A stretch of DNA of 64,000 nt from Torymus aiolomorphi (lineage: Eukaryota > Arthropoda > Insecta > Hymenoptera > Torymidae), in NCBI GenBank assembly GCA_036365515.1, contig CM070876.1, positions 102,672,310 to 102,736,309 of the forward strand, given 5' to 3'. Within the stretch, counting starts at the first letter, position 1, and every line of letters begins with the position of its first letter. The notes beneath the pieces are model-generated. The model did no database searches and was not told the DNA's origin. It was given only the letters and a program-made list of their open reading frames with translations. Shown piece after piece: positions 10,032 through 20,789 of the stretch. A program made the translations under genes and the position numbers.

Positions 10032-10761
10032 GATGATCCTTGTGCCGGAGCCGCCACCGGAGACATCGCAATCTAAAGTCATGGAGGAGGAGGGGGCGAG
10101 GAATACGAATGAAAAAACTCTGCAAACACCAGGTGATCATTTTTCTCGTCTGGATGGTGAAATGTACGATGTTTTACGCTCAAAAGCAGCTAGAGACGAT
10201 TACGAGAAGTGCGTAAAATATCTACAGATTTTACGTCGCTATCTTTTCTTCCGTGATAACGAGCGTAGCGCTGTACGTGAGGAGCACCCTGAAATAGACG
10301 AGGTCGAAGAGGCGCTTGCACCACCGTCCGAGGACGACATACTCGTGGGGGTACCGAAAGTACACGCGCGCAAAGCGCGTCTCTTGATTCGCCATTGGAA
10401 AGTCACTGTACCCGAGCGTCTCAAGTGGGATAACTCAGGCACCATTACTATAGATGGTCGTGTAATTGCTCGGTCCAATATAACAGAGTTAATCATCGAC
10501 ACATTGAAAAAAAAGAACAGTAAGGACGAGGAGGCGCCCGTTGGCCGCATTGAATTTGCAAAATTTCTCAAAACTTCCGAAACGCCGGGAAATTTAATTA
10601 ATAATCCAGCAGTTTTAAAAATTGGGCAAATATTGACGGATCCTCAGCGCTCGGCCAAACTACGTCTATCCACACCAATACAGCACGAATCACCCCATCC
10701 GTCTATACAGACTCGCAGTAAAAAACAAGCGAAAAAAAAGTGGCTCACGCTTGGTTTGTAA
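10015..10761 (+). CDS. Conserved uncharacterised Polinton protein
   Basis: The 248-codon ORF is read from ATG 10015 (MERARKMILVPEP); an upstream in-frame TTG at 10003 is not a likely start. It overlaps the end of the preceding small gene by 17 bases in another frame. Features are a proline/glutamate-rich N-terminus, an acidic stretch near residues 80-105, and a conserved C-terminal block WDNSGTITIDGRVIARSN followed by PVGRIEFAKFL, then a lysine-rich tail (KKQAKKKW). The WDNxGxIxIDGxVI...SNI pattern recurs in Polinton-derived proteins of many animals but has no assigned function that I know of. The position between ATPase and integrase is typical. The ORF is intact. Confidence 0.8.
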   Translation: MERARKMILVPEPPPETSQSKVMEEEGARNTNEKTLQTPGDHFSRLDGEMYDVLRSKAARDDYEKCVKYLQILRRYLFFRDNERSAVREEHPEIDEVEEALAPPSEDDILVGVPKVHARKARLLIRHWKVTVPERLKWDNSGTITIDGRVIARSNITELIIDTLKKKNSKDEEAPVGRIEFAKFLKTSETPGNLINNPAVLKIGQILTDPQRSAKLRLSTPIQHESPHPSIQTRSKKQAKKKWLTLGL

Positions 10762-10770
10762 AATAAAAAA

Positions 10771-11859
10771 ATGACGTACGAAAAACAATACTACGACCTT
10801 GAGCATGAAGCAGGCTACGCTGAGGCGCGCAATCTTGTGCGCATGAACGCTAAAAAGGAAAAGAAAAAAATTTACTCGTGGCTGAGCAATCAAGATGCCT
10901 ACACGCTCCATCACCCGATACGAAGGCGATTTCCACGATTACGCTACAACGTGACGAACATTGACGATGTTTGGAAGGCTGATTTGCTACAGCTCACGAC
11001 GATAAAAGATTACAACGACGGTTACAACTACATTCTAGTGGTGATTGACGTACTCGGTAAGTACGCATGGGTGGAACCGATAAAAGATAAGACCGCGCGC
11101 AACGTTGCCGACGCCTTCGCACGGATTATCGACCGAGCACATCCCCGACTGCCTATATGCGTGCAAACCGATCGAGGCAAAGAGTTTACCGGTTCAGCAT
11201 TTCAGGCGCTGCTCTGCCGAAAAGAGATAACATTCAGAGTCGCTCGCAACCCCGACATTAAAGCAGCTGTGGTTGAAAGACTCAACAGAACGTTACGCGA
11301 GCGAATCTGGCGATACTTTTCTCATAGTAACACAAAGAGATACATCGATGTCGTGCAAAAGATTGTACACGCTTACAATCGCACGCTACACAGTGGTATG
11401 CGCATGAGACCTATCGATGTCACATTGTACAACGCGCCGACAGCGATCGAAAATTTAGCCAAACGCGCGAGCTACAATTATCGAAGGCCACCACCGGCGC
11501 TGCCTAAATTCAAGGTGGGCAACCTCGTGCGCATCAGTCGTACCAAGAACACCTTTGAGAGAGGATACGAAAAAAATTTTAGCGAAGAAGTGTTCAAGAT
11601 AATCAGTGTTTCGACGCGTCAAAATCTCTATACATACGTGCTCGAAGATTTGAACGAAGAAATTATCGATGGTTTCTTTTATCCCGAGGAGCTCGTGTTA
11701 GTCGGCCGTGAACGCCTCGCGCCCGATAAGCGTTTCAAAGTCGACCGCGTCATACGCACAGAAGGACGGGGCGCTAAAAAGAGAGCACTCGTTAAGTGGC
11801 TCGGTTACCCTGATAAATTCAACTCGTGGGTAAAAGCAAGCGAGCTTGAAAACATCTGA
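10771..11859 (+). CDS. Retroviral-type integrase with C-terminal chromodomain
   Basis: This intact 362-codon ORF starts 10 bases after the preceding stop. The catalytic triad is D71 (in WKADL), D134 (in QTDRGKEF) and E169 (in VVERLNRT), with 34 residues between the second D and E. The region around HAYNRTLHSGM matches the end of rve integrase cores. Residues ~320-362 form a chromodomain (FKVDRVI...KRALVKWLGYP...NSWVKASEL) with the aromatic WLGYP and NSW signatures. The enzyme inserts the linear element and produces the 6-bp duplication seen at the ends of this copy. The chromodomain is known in other elements to steer integration to modified histones, which is plausible here since the element sits in repeats. 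Confidence 0.95.
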   Translation: MTYEKQYYDLEHEAGYAEARNLVRMNAKKEKKKIYSWLSNQDAYTLHHPIRRRFPRLRYNVTNIDDVWKADLLQLTTIKDYNDGYNYILVVIDVLGKYAWVEPIKDKTARNVADAFARIIDRAHPRLPICVQTDRGKEFTGSAFQALLCRKEITFRVARNPDIKAAVVERLNRTLRERIWRYFSHSNTKRYIDVVQKIVHAYNRTLHSGMRMRPIDVTLYNAPTAIENLAKRASYNYRRPPPALPKFKVGNLVRISRTKNTFERGYEKNFSEEVFKIISVSTRQNLYTYVLEDLNEEIIDGFFYPEELVLVGRERLAPDKRFKVDRVIRTEGRGAKKRALVKWLGYPDKFNSWVKASELENI

Positions 11860-11866
11860 AAAAAAA

Positions 11867-12667
11867 ATGGAAACGAGCGATGATTTTTATATGGTACTAC
11901 CTAGTAACAGCAGCATGACGTATTTTCCCGAAAATAAAACATGTTGTTTTACGACCCAGCTGCAGCGCGAGATAAAGTTACACGGCGAGTGGCTCGTGGG
12001 CCTCGTTGAAATTCACATACCCTGCAGTATCGTACATTTTCAAGATGACGAAGCAAGTTACACTTTTTACTCGGCTGAGGATAATGAGGGTCTCATCGAC
12101 AAAAAACTGTGTCGTATACCCGTAGGTATTTACGATTCACTCGAACAACTAGTAGACGCTATAAACGCGGCGAATGACACATATAAGCATCAAATGCTCG
12201 AGCCCCATAAAGATCGTAAGGGGTCTTACATCATAAGACGCAAGTGTGACTGCTCGCAAATACACATTACGGATTTCAACGAAAAAATCATGCGTGTATT
12301 CGGCTTCGACGAAGCAGGTCAAAAAGGTTCGTTTACAACGCATGAAGGTTACCGCGACATTGCAGCCAGCAGACCTGCCTCGCTTTCTCGAGCCTTGCCC
12401 GACCAGATGTATATCTATACCGATATATGTGAACCTTATACAGTAGGTGACACACAAGCTGCCCTACTGCGCATAGTTTCTATAGACAACTCCAGCTTTA
12501 AGTACGGTTGCAGTACTGTACAGCGTTTTGCACCCGTTCAATATATACCTCTTCTCTATCACAATTTTCGTAGCATCGTTATCGATATAAGAGATCAACA
12601 TGGGCAACGTATACCATTCGAGTACGGCACGTTGACGGTCACGCTACACTTTAAGCGCAAACGTTAG
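11867..12667 (+). CDS. Polinton minor capsid (penton-type, single jelly-roll) protein
   Basis: The ATG at 11867 (METSDDFYMVLPSN) is chosen because the frame upstream to 11846 has only a non-ATG start inside the integrase gene. It encodes 266 residues. Family signatures are FYMVLPSNSSM near the N-terminus, LHGEWLVGLVEIHIP (residues ~38-52), a central MRVFGFDE, and a C-terminal pattern FRSIVIDIRDQHGQRIPFEYG...VTLHFKR. These match the insect Polinton protein interpreted in published structural predictions as the penton or minor capsid protein. It lies 8 bases after the integrase stop and upstream of the major capsid gene, the usual order. The ORF is intact. Confidence 0.85.
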   Translation: METSDDFYMVLPSNSSMTYFPENKTCCFTTQLQREIKLHGEWLVGLVEIHIPCSIVHFQDDEASYTFYSAEDNEGLIDKKLCRIPVGIYDSLEQLVDAINAANDTYKHQMLEPHKDRKGSYIIRRKCDCSQIHITDFNEKIMRVFGFDEAGQKGSFTTHEGYRDIAASRPASLSRALPDQMYIYTDICEPYTVGDTQAALLRIVSIDNSSFKYGCSTVQRFAPVQYIPLLYHNFRSIVIDIRDQHGQRIPFEYGTLTVTLHFKRKR

Positions 12668-12668
12668 G

Positions 12669-13158
12669 ATGAGTCATTACAGGGGAGCTAGGCGGGAGTG
12701 GAGTGAGAAATGTTTTTGCTGGTTCGACTTTTCAGAGAGGTCGCGGGGTAGGAGCCTGGTTAGGAGGCCTTTTTCGTCACATCCTGCCATACATCACGAG
12801 CGGGGCCAAGGCTGTAGGTAAAGCGACACTACGCGCAGGTAGAAAGCTTGTTGACAACGTTGCCAACAGAGGTGTCAATTTCAAGGAGGCTGTAAAATCA
12901 CGGGCCAAAGAATCTGGACGCAACCTCAAAAGAAAAGCTGCTGACAGAATATCGGAAATAATGAAAGGCTCGGGATATAAAACAGGCGTGAATGGCAAGC
13001 GGCGGTGCCAGTCGAGAAAGAAACACACTCGGACGCGCACGGCAGGCGGTAAGAAAAAACCCGGCAAAAGAAAGCCCGCTGTGAGAACGAGCAAGAAGAA
13101 GAAGAAGAAGAAGAGGAAGGCCCTTCGCAACATAAACGATATTTTTGGTCCAAAGTAA
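12669..13158 (+). CDS. Basic small Polinton protein (pVI/pX-like), start likely frameshifted
   Basis: The open frame 12703-13158 (151 codons) has no ATG at its start. In a different frame, ATG 12669 begins MSHYRGARREW, a start often seen for this Polinton protein; a one-base indel near 12700 would connect it. The frame contains RGVGAWLGGLFRHILPYI, an amphipathic-looking segment, then GAKAVGKATLRAGRKLV, then a long lysine/arginine tail (runs KKPGKRKPAVRTSKKKKKKK). A gly-rich amphipathic start plus basic tail resembles adenoviral protein VI or core proteins, suggesting DNA binding or membrane lysis inside the virion; this is inference. It lies between minor and major capsid genes. It is either lightly broken or uses a non-ATG start. 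Confidence 0.7.
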
Positions 13159-13161
13159 AAA

Positions 13162-14499
13162 ATGGCCTTCTTGCACTCGCACTCTAACGAGTGCATGTCG
13201 AGCGAGCTCGACATTTTCACTCTTCCGGCGACACAAACGTCGATTGAGAGTAGTAGTTTTTTACACTATAAACCTGTGTCCTCACTCAGCGACGAAGGAG
13301 ACGCGCTCATAGAGTTCGTCATCCCGAGCGCAAGCGAACATTATATAGATCTCGCGCACACCATGCTCTATGTCAAAGCTAGAATACAGCCGAATGCCGA
13401 AACCCCTGCTGAAAACTTAAAAGTTGCCCCAGTAAATAATTTACTGCATTCAATGTTTAATCAAATCGACGTTTTTCTAAATCAAAAACTCGTTTCTCCA
13501 CCCAATAATGCATATCCTTACAGAGCATACATAGAGTCACTGCTTAACTACTCGCCAATCGCAAAAGAATCACACTTAACGGCCCGATTGAGGTACGATG
13601 ATACGCCCGGTTTATTCGAAGCCCAGCCGCACATTCAAGGTGAAATATCTAACAAGGGTGCTCTCCATCGTCAGCATTTCACATTCAATGGAAAAACCTT
13701 CGACATGATTGGCCATCTGCACTGCGACGTCTTTAATCAAGACAGAATGCTCATCAATGGTGTAGAAATGAGAGTACGACTAGTACGAAGCAAAGATGCT
13801 TTTTGCCTAATGGACGCCTCCGAAGATGGTAAATTCAGCCTGAAAATAAAGGAAGCCACGCTCATCGTTCGGCGCGTGAAGATAAATCCGGGAATTTTAA
13901 TTGCACACGCCAACGCTCTCGCTAAAGCAACGGCCAAGTATCCCGTCACGAGAGTAGAAGTCAAAACTTTTACGCTTCACGCAGGTATACATGGCGATAC
14001 CATCGATAATGCCATTCTTGGGCAATTGCCTAAAAGAATAATAATAGGATTTGTCGATAATAAGGCATTCAATGGCAATCGAACATTTAACCCGTTTAAT
14101 TTTCAACACTTTTCAATAAATCACCTCTGCCTCTACGTCGATGGGTCTCAAATTCCGATCAAACCGTTACAGCCGCGCTTTGCTGCTAACGATTGTATGT
14201 TTATAGATGCATTTCAAACCCTCTACTCGGGCACAGGTATATATTTCCTCAACGAGGGTCTTGGCATAAACCGTTTCAACTATTCACTCGGCTACTTTCT
14301 CACGGCTTTCGATCTCACACCCGATTTATCGGCCCACTGCGCCTCGCATTGGAATCTCGTTCGCTCGGGTAGCTTACGCATAGAGGTGGGATTTGAGTCG
14401 GCTCCAACAAGCACAATAAATTGCGTTGTTTATGCCGAGTACGATAACGTTCTCGAAATAGACTCCACCCGCCAAATATTATCCGATTTTAGTGCCTAG
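13162..14499 (+). CDS. Polinton major capsid protein (double jelly-roll, F54H12.2-like)
   Basis: This intact 445-codon ORF starts at ATG 13162, 3 bases after the preceding stop. It begins with an ELDIFTLPATQTSIE block and SGDEALIEF-like sequence (SDEGDALIEFVIP), followed by HYIDLAHTMLYVKARI, NNLLHSMFNQIDVFLNQKLV, and NYSLGYFLTAFDLTPDLSA near the C-terminus. This pattern is that of proteins annotated F54H12.2-like in insects and nematodes, recognised in the literature as the Polinton double-jelly-roll major capsid protein. Length fits the family, and no disabling change is visible. Its preservation beside a dead polymerase is notable. Confidence 0.92.
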   Translation: MAFLHSHSNECMSSELDIFTLPATQTSIESSSFLHYKPVSSLSDEGDALIEFVIPSASEHYIDLAHTMLYVKARIQPNAETPAENLKVAPVNNLLHSMFNQIDVFLNQKLVSPPNNAYPYRAYIESLLNYSPIAKESHLTARLRYDDTPGLFEAQPHIQGEISNKGALHRQHFTFNGKTFDMIGHLHCDVFNQDRMLINGVEMRVRLVRSKDAFCLMDASEDGKFSLKIKEATLIVRRVKINPGILIAHANALAKATAKYPVTRVEVKTFTLHAGIHGDTIDNAILGQLPKRIIIGFVDNKAFNGNRTFNPFNFQHFSINHLCLYVDGSQIPIKPLQPRFAANDCMFIDAFQTLYSGTGIYFLNEGLGINRFNYSLGYFLTAFDLTPDLSAHCASHWNLVRSGSLRIEVGFESAPTSTINCVVYAEYDNVLEIDSTRQILSDFSA

Positions 14500-14594
14500 T
14501 CGTTAAAAAGGTGGGGGGACGAGGACTCGAGAGGAAGCAGGCGGCGCCCTCAAGCCTCACTTTTCTCTCGGCGCTCGCTACGCACACACGTATA

Positions 14595-15257
14595 ATGGAT
14601 TACGTCGTGGATATACAAGGGTTTCGAGACACTGAAAGGAAGTTTTTACCAAAGGAGGTGGCGATCATTTGCTTACAGAAACCCATTGTCGACCACTGGA
14701 TTGCACAAGCACCGTGCAATTTCATCGAGCTGCCCGAAGACGTAAAAAATACAAATTCCTACTGCGCTGTCGATATTCACGGTATTAACTGGTTCGAGGG
14801 CGAAGTATCACTCAGACAGCTATATCGTTATCTCTTCAATATCGCAAGAGCAGCAAGACGGATTTACGTTCGCGGCGAGGAGAAGGCCTGGTACCTGGAA
14901 TCTTTGCTCGGTCGAAACATATGTAATTTAGAAAAATATGACTCGCCGACGTTCGAAAAACTCAACAACATGTTTTCTGACGTGCTGGTATGTTCTACGC
15001 ACGCGACTCAGAGGTTTAAAAATAAACAAGATTTTTGCGCGCTCTACAAGGCGCACCAAATAAAAAAGTGGATGCGCTCTATACTACCCGAAGAGTGGAA
15101 GCTGATCAACAAAGACCAAGTACAAAGTCAAATGTTCTACACTGCACTTCATCAGTATCAGCAGAAGCAGCTCAAAAAATTACTCCGTTTTCACCCGGGC
15201 AGCGAGCAGTCCACTGAGGAGGAGGAGGAGGAGGAGCAGATGTGGCCCCAGAAATAG
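14595..15257 (+). CDS. Conserved Polinton-associated protein, possibly exonuclease/RNase H-like fold
   Basis: ATG 14595 (MDYVVDIQGFRD) is preferred over an upstream in-frame GTG/ATG-like position at 14511, whose extension looks non-conserved. It encodes 220 residues. The opening VVDIQGFRDTERKFLPKE resembles the first strand of DEDD exonucleases (acidic residue, then KE), and later HGINWFEGE, YVRGEEKAWYL and CALYKAHQIKKWM are recognisable from related insect proteins of unknown function. The C-terminus is a glutamate run (EEEEEEE). It lies between the major capsid and protease genes. A catalytic role is not established; I mark the fold only as a suggestion. The ORF is intact. Confidence 0.65.
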   Translation: MDYVVDIQGFRDTERKFLPKEVAIICLQKPIVDHWIAQAPCNFIELPEDVKNTNSYCAVDIHGINWFEGEVSLRQLYRYLFNIARAARRIYVRGEEKAWYLESLLGRNICNLEKYDSPTFEKLNNMFSDVLVCSTHATQRFKNKQDFCALYKAHQIKKWMRSILPEEWKLINKDQVQSQMFYTALHQYQQKQLKKLLRFHPGSEQSTEEEEEEEQMWPQK

Positions 15258-15306
15258 CAAGTGACAGCGACAGCAGCACATATTTCACATTTAGCGAAAA
15301 CGCAAA

Positions 15307-15843
15307 ATGAATACGAAACAAATCACGAGGGCCATTACTGGCCTCAGAGCAAACTCGATAGGTGTATACGCAGCCGATCACATCCCCAGAAGTTTGAGTC
15401 TTCCAGCCGCTGTTGTAACCAATGTCGATACCTCAGATAAGCCTGGATCCCACTGGGTGGCATTCTACATAGACAAAAATGCAAAAGGAACATATTTCGA
15501 TAGCTATGGAGTCGCCCCTGTGTCACGACATCATATCGATCGACTTCGAAGAAATTCCGCAAGCTTCAAGTGGAACGAGAAGAAACTACAGAGTTTTAAT
15601 TCTAAAGTTTGCGGCGAATATTGTATTATGTTTCTTTGCTATATGTGTAGCGGTCGCACTTTACGCGCGTTTTGTAACGTCTTTTCACGTGATTCACATG
15701 TAAACGACGCACTGGCCGCAAAATTTTATGAAAATGTAAAAAGAAAAAATCACCGAAAAAGACTCCGTCGTGCGAACAATTTCCCCAGCATTATTTCCAA
15801 GGGCGCTGGCTCGTTCGTTCAAACATGTAAACCATTTATATAA
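15307..15843 (+). CDS. Adenain-like (C5/C48-type) cysteine protease
   Basis: This intact 178-codon ORF starts at ATG 15307. Catalytic residues appear in the order of adenoviral and Ulp1-type proteases: H49 in GSHWVAFYID, D65 in YFDSYG, the oxyanion Q95 in QSFNSKVCGEYC and nucleophile C102. The C-terminus is basic (KRKNHRKRLRR). In related viruses this protease processes capsid and core precursors during maturation; the same role in Polintons is inferred from its conservation. It is the last gene before the right TIR. The frame is open and the active site complete. Confidence 0.92.
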   Translation: MNTKQITRAITGLRANSIGVYAADHIPRSLSLPAAVVTNVDTSDKPGSHWVAFYIDKNAKGTYFDSYGVAPVSRHHIDRLRRNSASFKWNEKKLQSFNSKVCGEYCIMFLCYMCSGRTLRAFCNVFSRDSHVNDALAAKFYENVKRKNHRKRLRRANNFPSIISKGAGSFVQTCKPFI

Positions 15844-16176
15844 AATGTGCGTGTGCGCGCGTGTGTGTATGTGTATGTGTGTGTGTGCGTGACTTAATTT
15901 TTATTATAATATTTCTATTTAATCCTACGTCACATTCAATTTTTTAGTTTGTAATATTTCTTTTTTATCCAGAAACACATTCAATTTTTAGTTTATATTT
16001 ACACTTTATGTACATTGTAAGTTTTAGAATTGTAAAAGCTGATGTGTGCGTGTATCCGTCTTTCTTAGTTTATAAGGTTTTGTATACTACGTTTGTCTTG
16101 GCCTTTTTTAGCTTGTAATTTTATATTATTCATATATTTGTAAGTTTAAAATGTATTTTTTTTAATTTGATCGAAC

Positions 16177-16182
16177 AATAAA
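16177..16182 (+). terminator. Candidate poly(A) signal AATAAA after the protease gene
   Basis: AATAAA sits ~330 bases past the last stop codon, followed by an A-rich and then mixed stretch. It could serve the capsid-protease group of genes. Confidence 0.45.
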
Positions 16183-16275
16183 AAAAGTTAAACAAACATC
16201 GTATTCATTTAACGACCTTGCCCGCTAAATTTAATTCCTTACCTTTTTTATCTTGAAACGAATATGTACTATTCC

Positions 16276-16540
16276 ATGAAGAAACCGAAAAGCATATGCG
16301 TAATGGTTTTTTCAAGTGGTGAAAAACACAGAAGGCGCTTTCTTCTTTAAGGCTTTGAAACATAATCAAATCGAGTCACCGAAAAGCACATGCGTAACGG
16401 TTTTTTCGAGTGGTGAAAAATACCTTAGCTGTTTCCCTTTTTTCAAGTGGTGAAAAACACAGGAGGCGCTTTCTTCTTTGAGGCTTTGAAACATAAGTAG
16501 CTTGAGTCACCGAAAAGCATATGCGTAACGGATTTTTTCC
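16276..16540 (+). repeat. Right subterminal direct repeat, three partial copies
   Basis: CACCGAAAAGCAnATGCGTA recurs near 16284, 16377 and 16507. AAGTGGTGAAAAACACAG with GGCGCTTTCTTCTTT and GGCTTTGAAACATAA recurs near 16313-16365 and 16444-16495. The copies abut the right TIR. Confidence 0.88.
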
Positions 16541-16544
16541 TTAA

Positions 16545-17558
<1,014 letters not shown>

Positions 17559-17564
17559 GAGATT
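17559..17564. other. Right target-site duplication of the Polinton (GAGATT)
   Basis: GAGATT directly follows the terminal CT of the right TIR and is identical to 883-888. Confidence 0.9.
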
Positions 17565-17794
17565 TGTTATAGTATGTTATTAATAACATTATTAAATTGT
17601 AGTATAGTTATTCAAAAAAGTTTTAAATTTGAATGTTTTTTAAGAAGCTTGATAAAATGATTACATTAGTAAAATTTTTTTAAATAATATCAAACGTGTA
17701 TTTTTTTTTTAGTTATGATGATAAATTAACAATTAACAATACTATTAATTGTGAAGTCATATGAAAATATAAATTTTTTTATTTTTATAGATAC

Positions 17795-20400
17795 TTATAC
17801 AGAGATAAATGTAGAATATGTTATGCATGCAATCCAAATTCCAGAGTGCATGTTACCAAACCAGTATCACTATGGGCAAATGCTTCATAAAAATGCTTAT
17901 AGCATAACTTTCTGACAGAAACAAAGGTTCTAATGTACATACTTCGATCTACATGTCAGCACATCTTTTGCTTTCTTTAAAAGTTGATTTGAATCTGAGC
18001 ACTATGTGTTTTATGTGAAAGTGAGAATAGACTCAATTATATTTACATTATATTACAGATTTATTTATTTAAAGATATAAAGAAAATATGCTCCGGCCCA
18101 TACGAGTATTTAGAAAACTTGAAGCTCAAAGTTTGCCAAGAAGTTGAGTTCTTGTGTCACCTACTATTTTCATAACAGTAGCAGATACAAATTTTGTTCT
18201 TTAATTTTATCAAATTTGAAAAGCTCTGAACACAGTCATATAGTCAGTTCTTTACGAGTAACCATTGCTGCTTGTTTTTTTGATGATTGACAAAATACTC
18301 CGTACGTTCTTAATACATACTGGGTTCTGAGCTGGGTGTATTTCTTGTCTATACACAATTTTATTTGGGTATACACCAGCTGTCAATGCTGCTTTTACGA
18401 CAACCCAGTTTTCAAAATTTAAATTTAAATTTCTGATATCACTTGATCCTCTAGCTTTTATAAAACTTGAAACTCAAAGTTGACAAAAAGTTTAGTTTTC
18501 ATGCGAACTACAATTTCCGTAACAGCAGCTCATACAAAATTTTTTCACAAAATACTCATCCATATTGTAATCAATAAAATAAAATTATAATTTCAAACTA
18601 ATTCTTTCACTTTCTGTACAATACCGTCTAAAACATCTTAGTTGTATCTCCCAACAGCTTTTGTCACATTTTGAAGATCTATTGAATGTATACGAATTGG
18701 AGAATGAAATCAGGATATTTCTAGATTATTTTCTTGTAGGTCACGCTTGTAGATTTACATTTCTTCAGGCAGTTGTTTATAATATGCAAAAGTAGGTTTT
18801 TCTACCACCAACATATAGTCAAACAACATTAGCTTTGAAATGTATCAGGCAGATCACTACGTTATTTATTATTAGAGAATTTCCAACAATCCCTCGAGAA
18901 AAGCACAGGTTGAGCTTGTTCCATGAGTCTTCAAAAAACTTTACCAGCTCTAATATGATCTCCAACTAGATAGATGATTTCTCCTTCTAAAATCACAATT
19001 TACTTATTTTATTTTGAAGAACTAATTTTTGAAAACTTGTATTCTAATAAAACTAATTTCTTTTATATTCATAATACTTTTTTTGCACTTCCTGTGCAAT
19101 ACCGTCAAAACATCTTAGTTGTAGGTTAATGTCACTACTTAATGTCACTATTATTAAAATTCATGGTTTTATCCATTCTTTGACGCATTGATATGCAATG
19201 AACTTCATAAATTTTTAGTGTGTTTTTATGTTAATATCTTTTTCAAGCAGTATTTGAACTTTAAGCAAAAAATTAAAAATGAGGCCTGAATCTGGAAGAA
19301 TTAATGTACTGTAAATTAAAAAATACTTGAGCATGATGCACTTTTAATAATCTGAGAAAATCTTATATCTCACTATTTCCGGGTTTTAATAATGCTAGAT
19401 TACCTTTAGAAATCATAGGGCCAGTTAAAGCATCCATGATTAAAACACCATATAGTAGAACGAGGCTCTGCTAGATGAATATTATCTGCAACAGTATTTC
19501 TATTTTTTCTACTACAGGTTGCGTGCTTTGACAGACTTGTACATAATCTTTTGGTGGCCTTAATGCATAATAATAATGAGATTTTGATTCACACCATCAA
19601 ACATGAAAAATTTGTAAAGAATGCTATAATAATATATGTTCAACTTCTGAACTCTTCTATAATGTTACAAACTATTTAATCATGATCAACTTGTCAATTG
19701 TCCTTGTTCTGATATAACTCTGTAATAATAAAAAAAAAGATTTCACAAAGTAACAATACTTATATTAAATTAATAACATTATTTTTTTTATTTTATAATC
19801 AAAGTTTGCTACTTATCTGAATATATGTGAAACTTTAAGCAGAAAATGGAACGAAGCCTGAATCTGAAAGAATTTATGTAAAATGTAAAATTGAAGAGTA
19901 CTTGAGCATGATGCACTTTTAATAATCTGAGAAAATCTTATATATCACTATTTCCGAATTTTAATAATGCTAGTTTACCTTTAGAAATCATAGGGCTTTC
20001 CACAATTAAAACACCATAAAATAGAACGAGGCTCTGCTAGAGGAATATTATCAGCAACAGTATTTATATTTTTTCTACTACAGGAGGTTGCGTGCTTTGA
20101 CAGACTTGAATATAATCTTTTGGTGGCCTTAAAATGCATAATAATAATTTTGAACTCTTCTATGTTACATACTATTTAATCATGATCTACTTGTCAATTA
20201 TCCTTGTTCTGATATCTCTGTAATAACAAAAAAAAGATTTCACAAAGTACCAATACTTATATTAATAACATTATTTTTTTTATTTTATAATGATAGTTTG
20301 CTACTTATCTGAAAATATATCTGAGATATACCAAGTCCATTTAAAATATCTATCGAATTTCAATGATGTAAAAAGTCTTGATTGAATATATAACCTGTAA
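17795..20400 (+). repeat. Left arm of a large inverted repeat (partner 54880-59382), with internal tandem duplication
   Basis: Landmarks read in reverse complement at the partner: GTAGAATATGTTATGCATGC (17811 against ~59335-59365), TAGCTTTTATAAAACTTGAA (~18453 against ~58690), AGCATGATGCACTTTTAA (19331, 19909 against ~55305). The segment 19268-19830 is repeated in tandem as 19840-20340 with small indels; both contain GAACGAGGCTCTGCTAGA and GTTGCGTGCTTTGACAGACTT. No ORF is convincing. The segment 17565-17794 is AT-rich and unmatched. The family is unknown to me. Confidence 0.8.
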
Positions 20401-20448
20401 ATGATGGTTGTATACGGACTAATGCGTTTATTAGAAAGTATGTTTATA

Positions 20449-20450
<2 letters not shown>

Positions 20451-20480
<30 letters not shown>

Positions 20481-20493
20481 TGTGTGTGTGTGG
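20451..20493. repeat. GTGC/GT microsatellite
   Basis: A run of GTGC tetramers passes into GT dinucleotides. The stretch 20494-20790 after it is AT-rich with no gene seen. Confidence 0.9.
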
Positions 20494-20789
20494 GACCGGA
20501 AGTGGGAAGAAAACTGCGATCAAATGGAGAATTGTGAAAATGAAACATGACATAAAATTTTTCACTATTTAATATCTCGCATACGAGAAAATCTTTTTAC
20601 ATGAAACTTTTTTTGCAACATGATATAACGAAATGGAATGTTGTTATTTAATTTGAGCGAATATAAAAGCCATTTAAAATTGCAATAAATACTTCAAATT
20701 CTCGGGCACTCATTTCAATGTATATGTAGCGCGGTCGTTCCTCAGGCCTGTTCTACAATACTTGCCTTCGGAGCGCTCCCGCGCTCCTT

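Larger units (their letters stand above)
15844..16544. other. Polinton 3' subterminal region, no gene
   Basis: This holds a GT-rich tract (15849-15890), AT-rich sequence, a candidate poly(A) signal and the three-copy direct repeat at 16276-16540. No credible ORF. Confidence 0.6.

Noticed and set aside
12777..13236. Minus-strand ORFs opposite the basic small protein
   Set aside because: They are shadows of the lysine/arginine-rich tail, producing poly-Phe/Leu/Ser translations.
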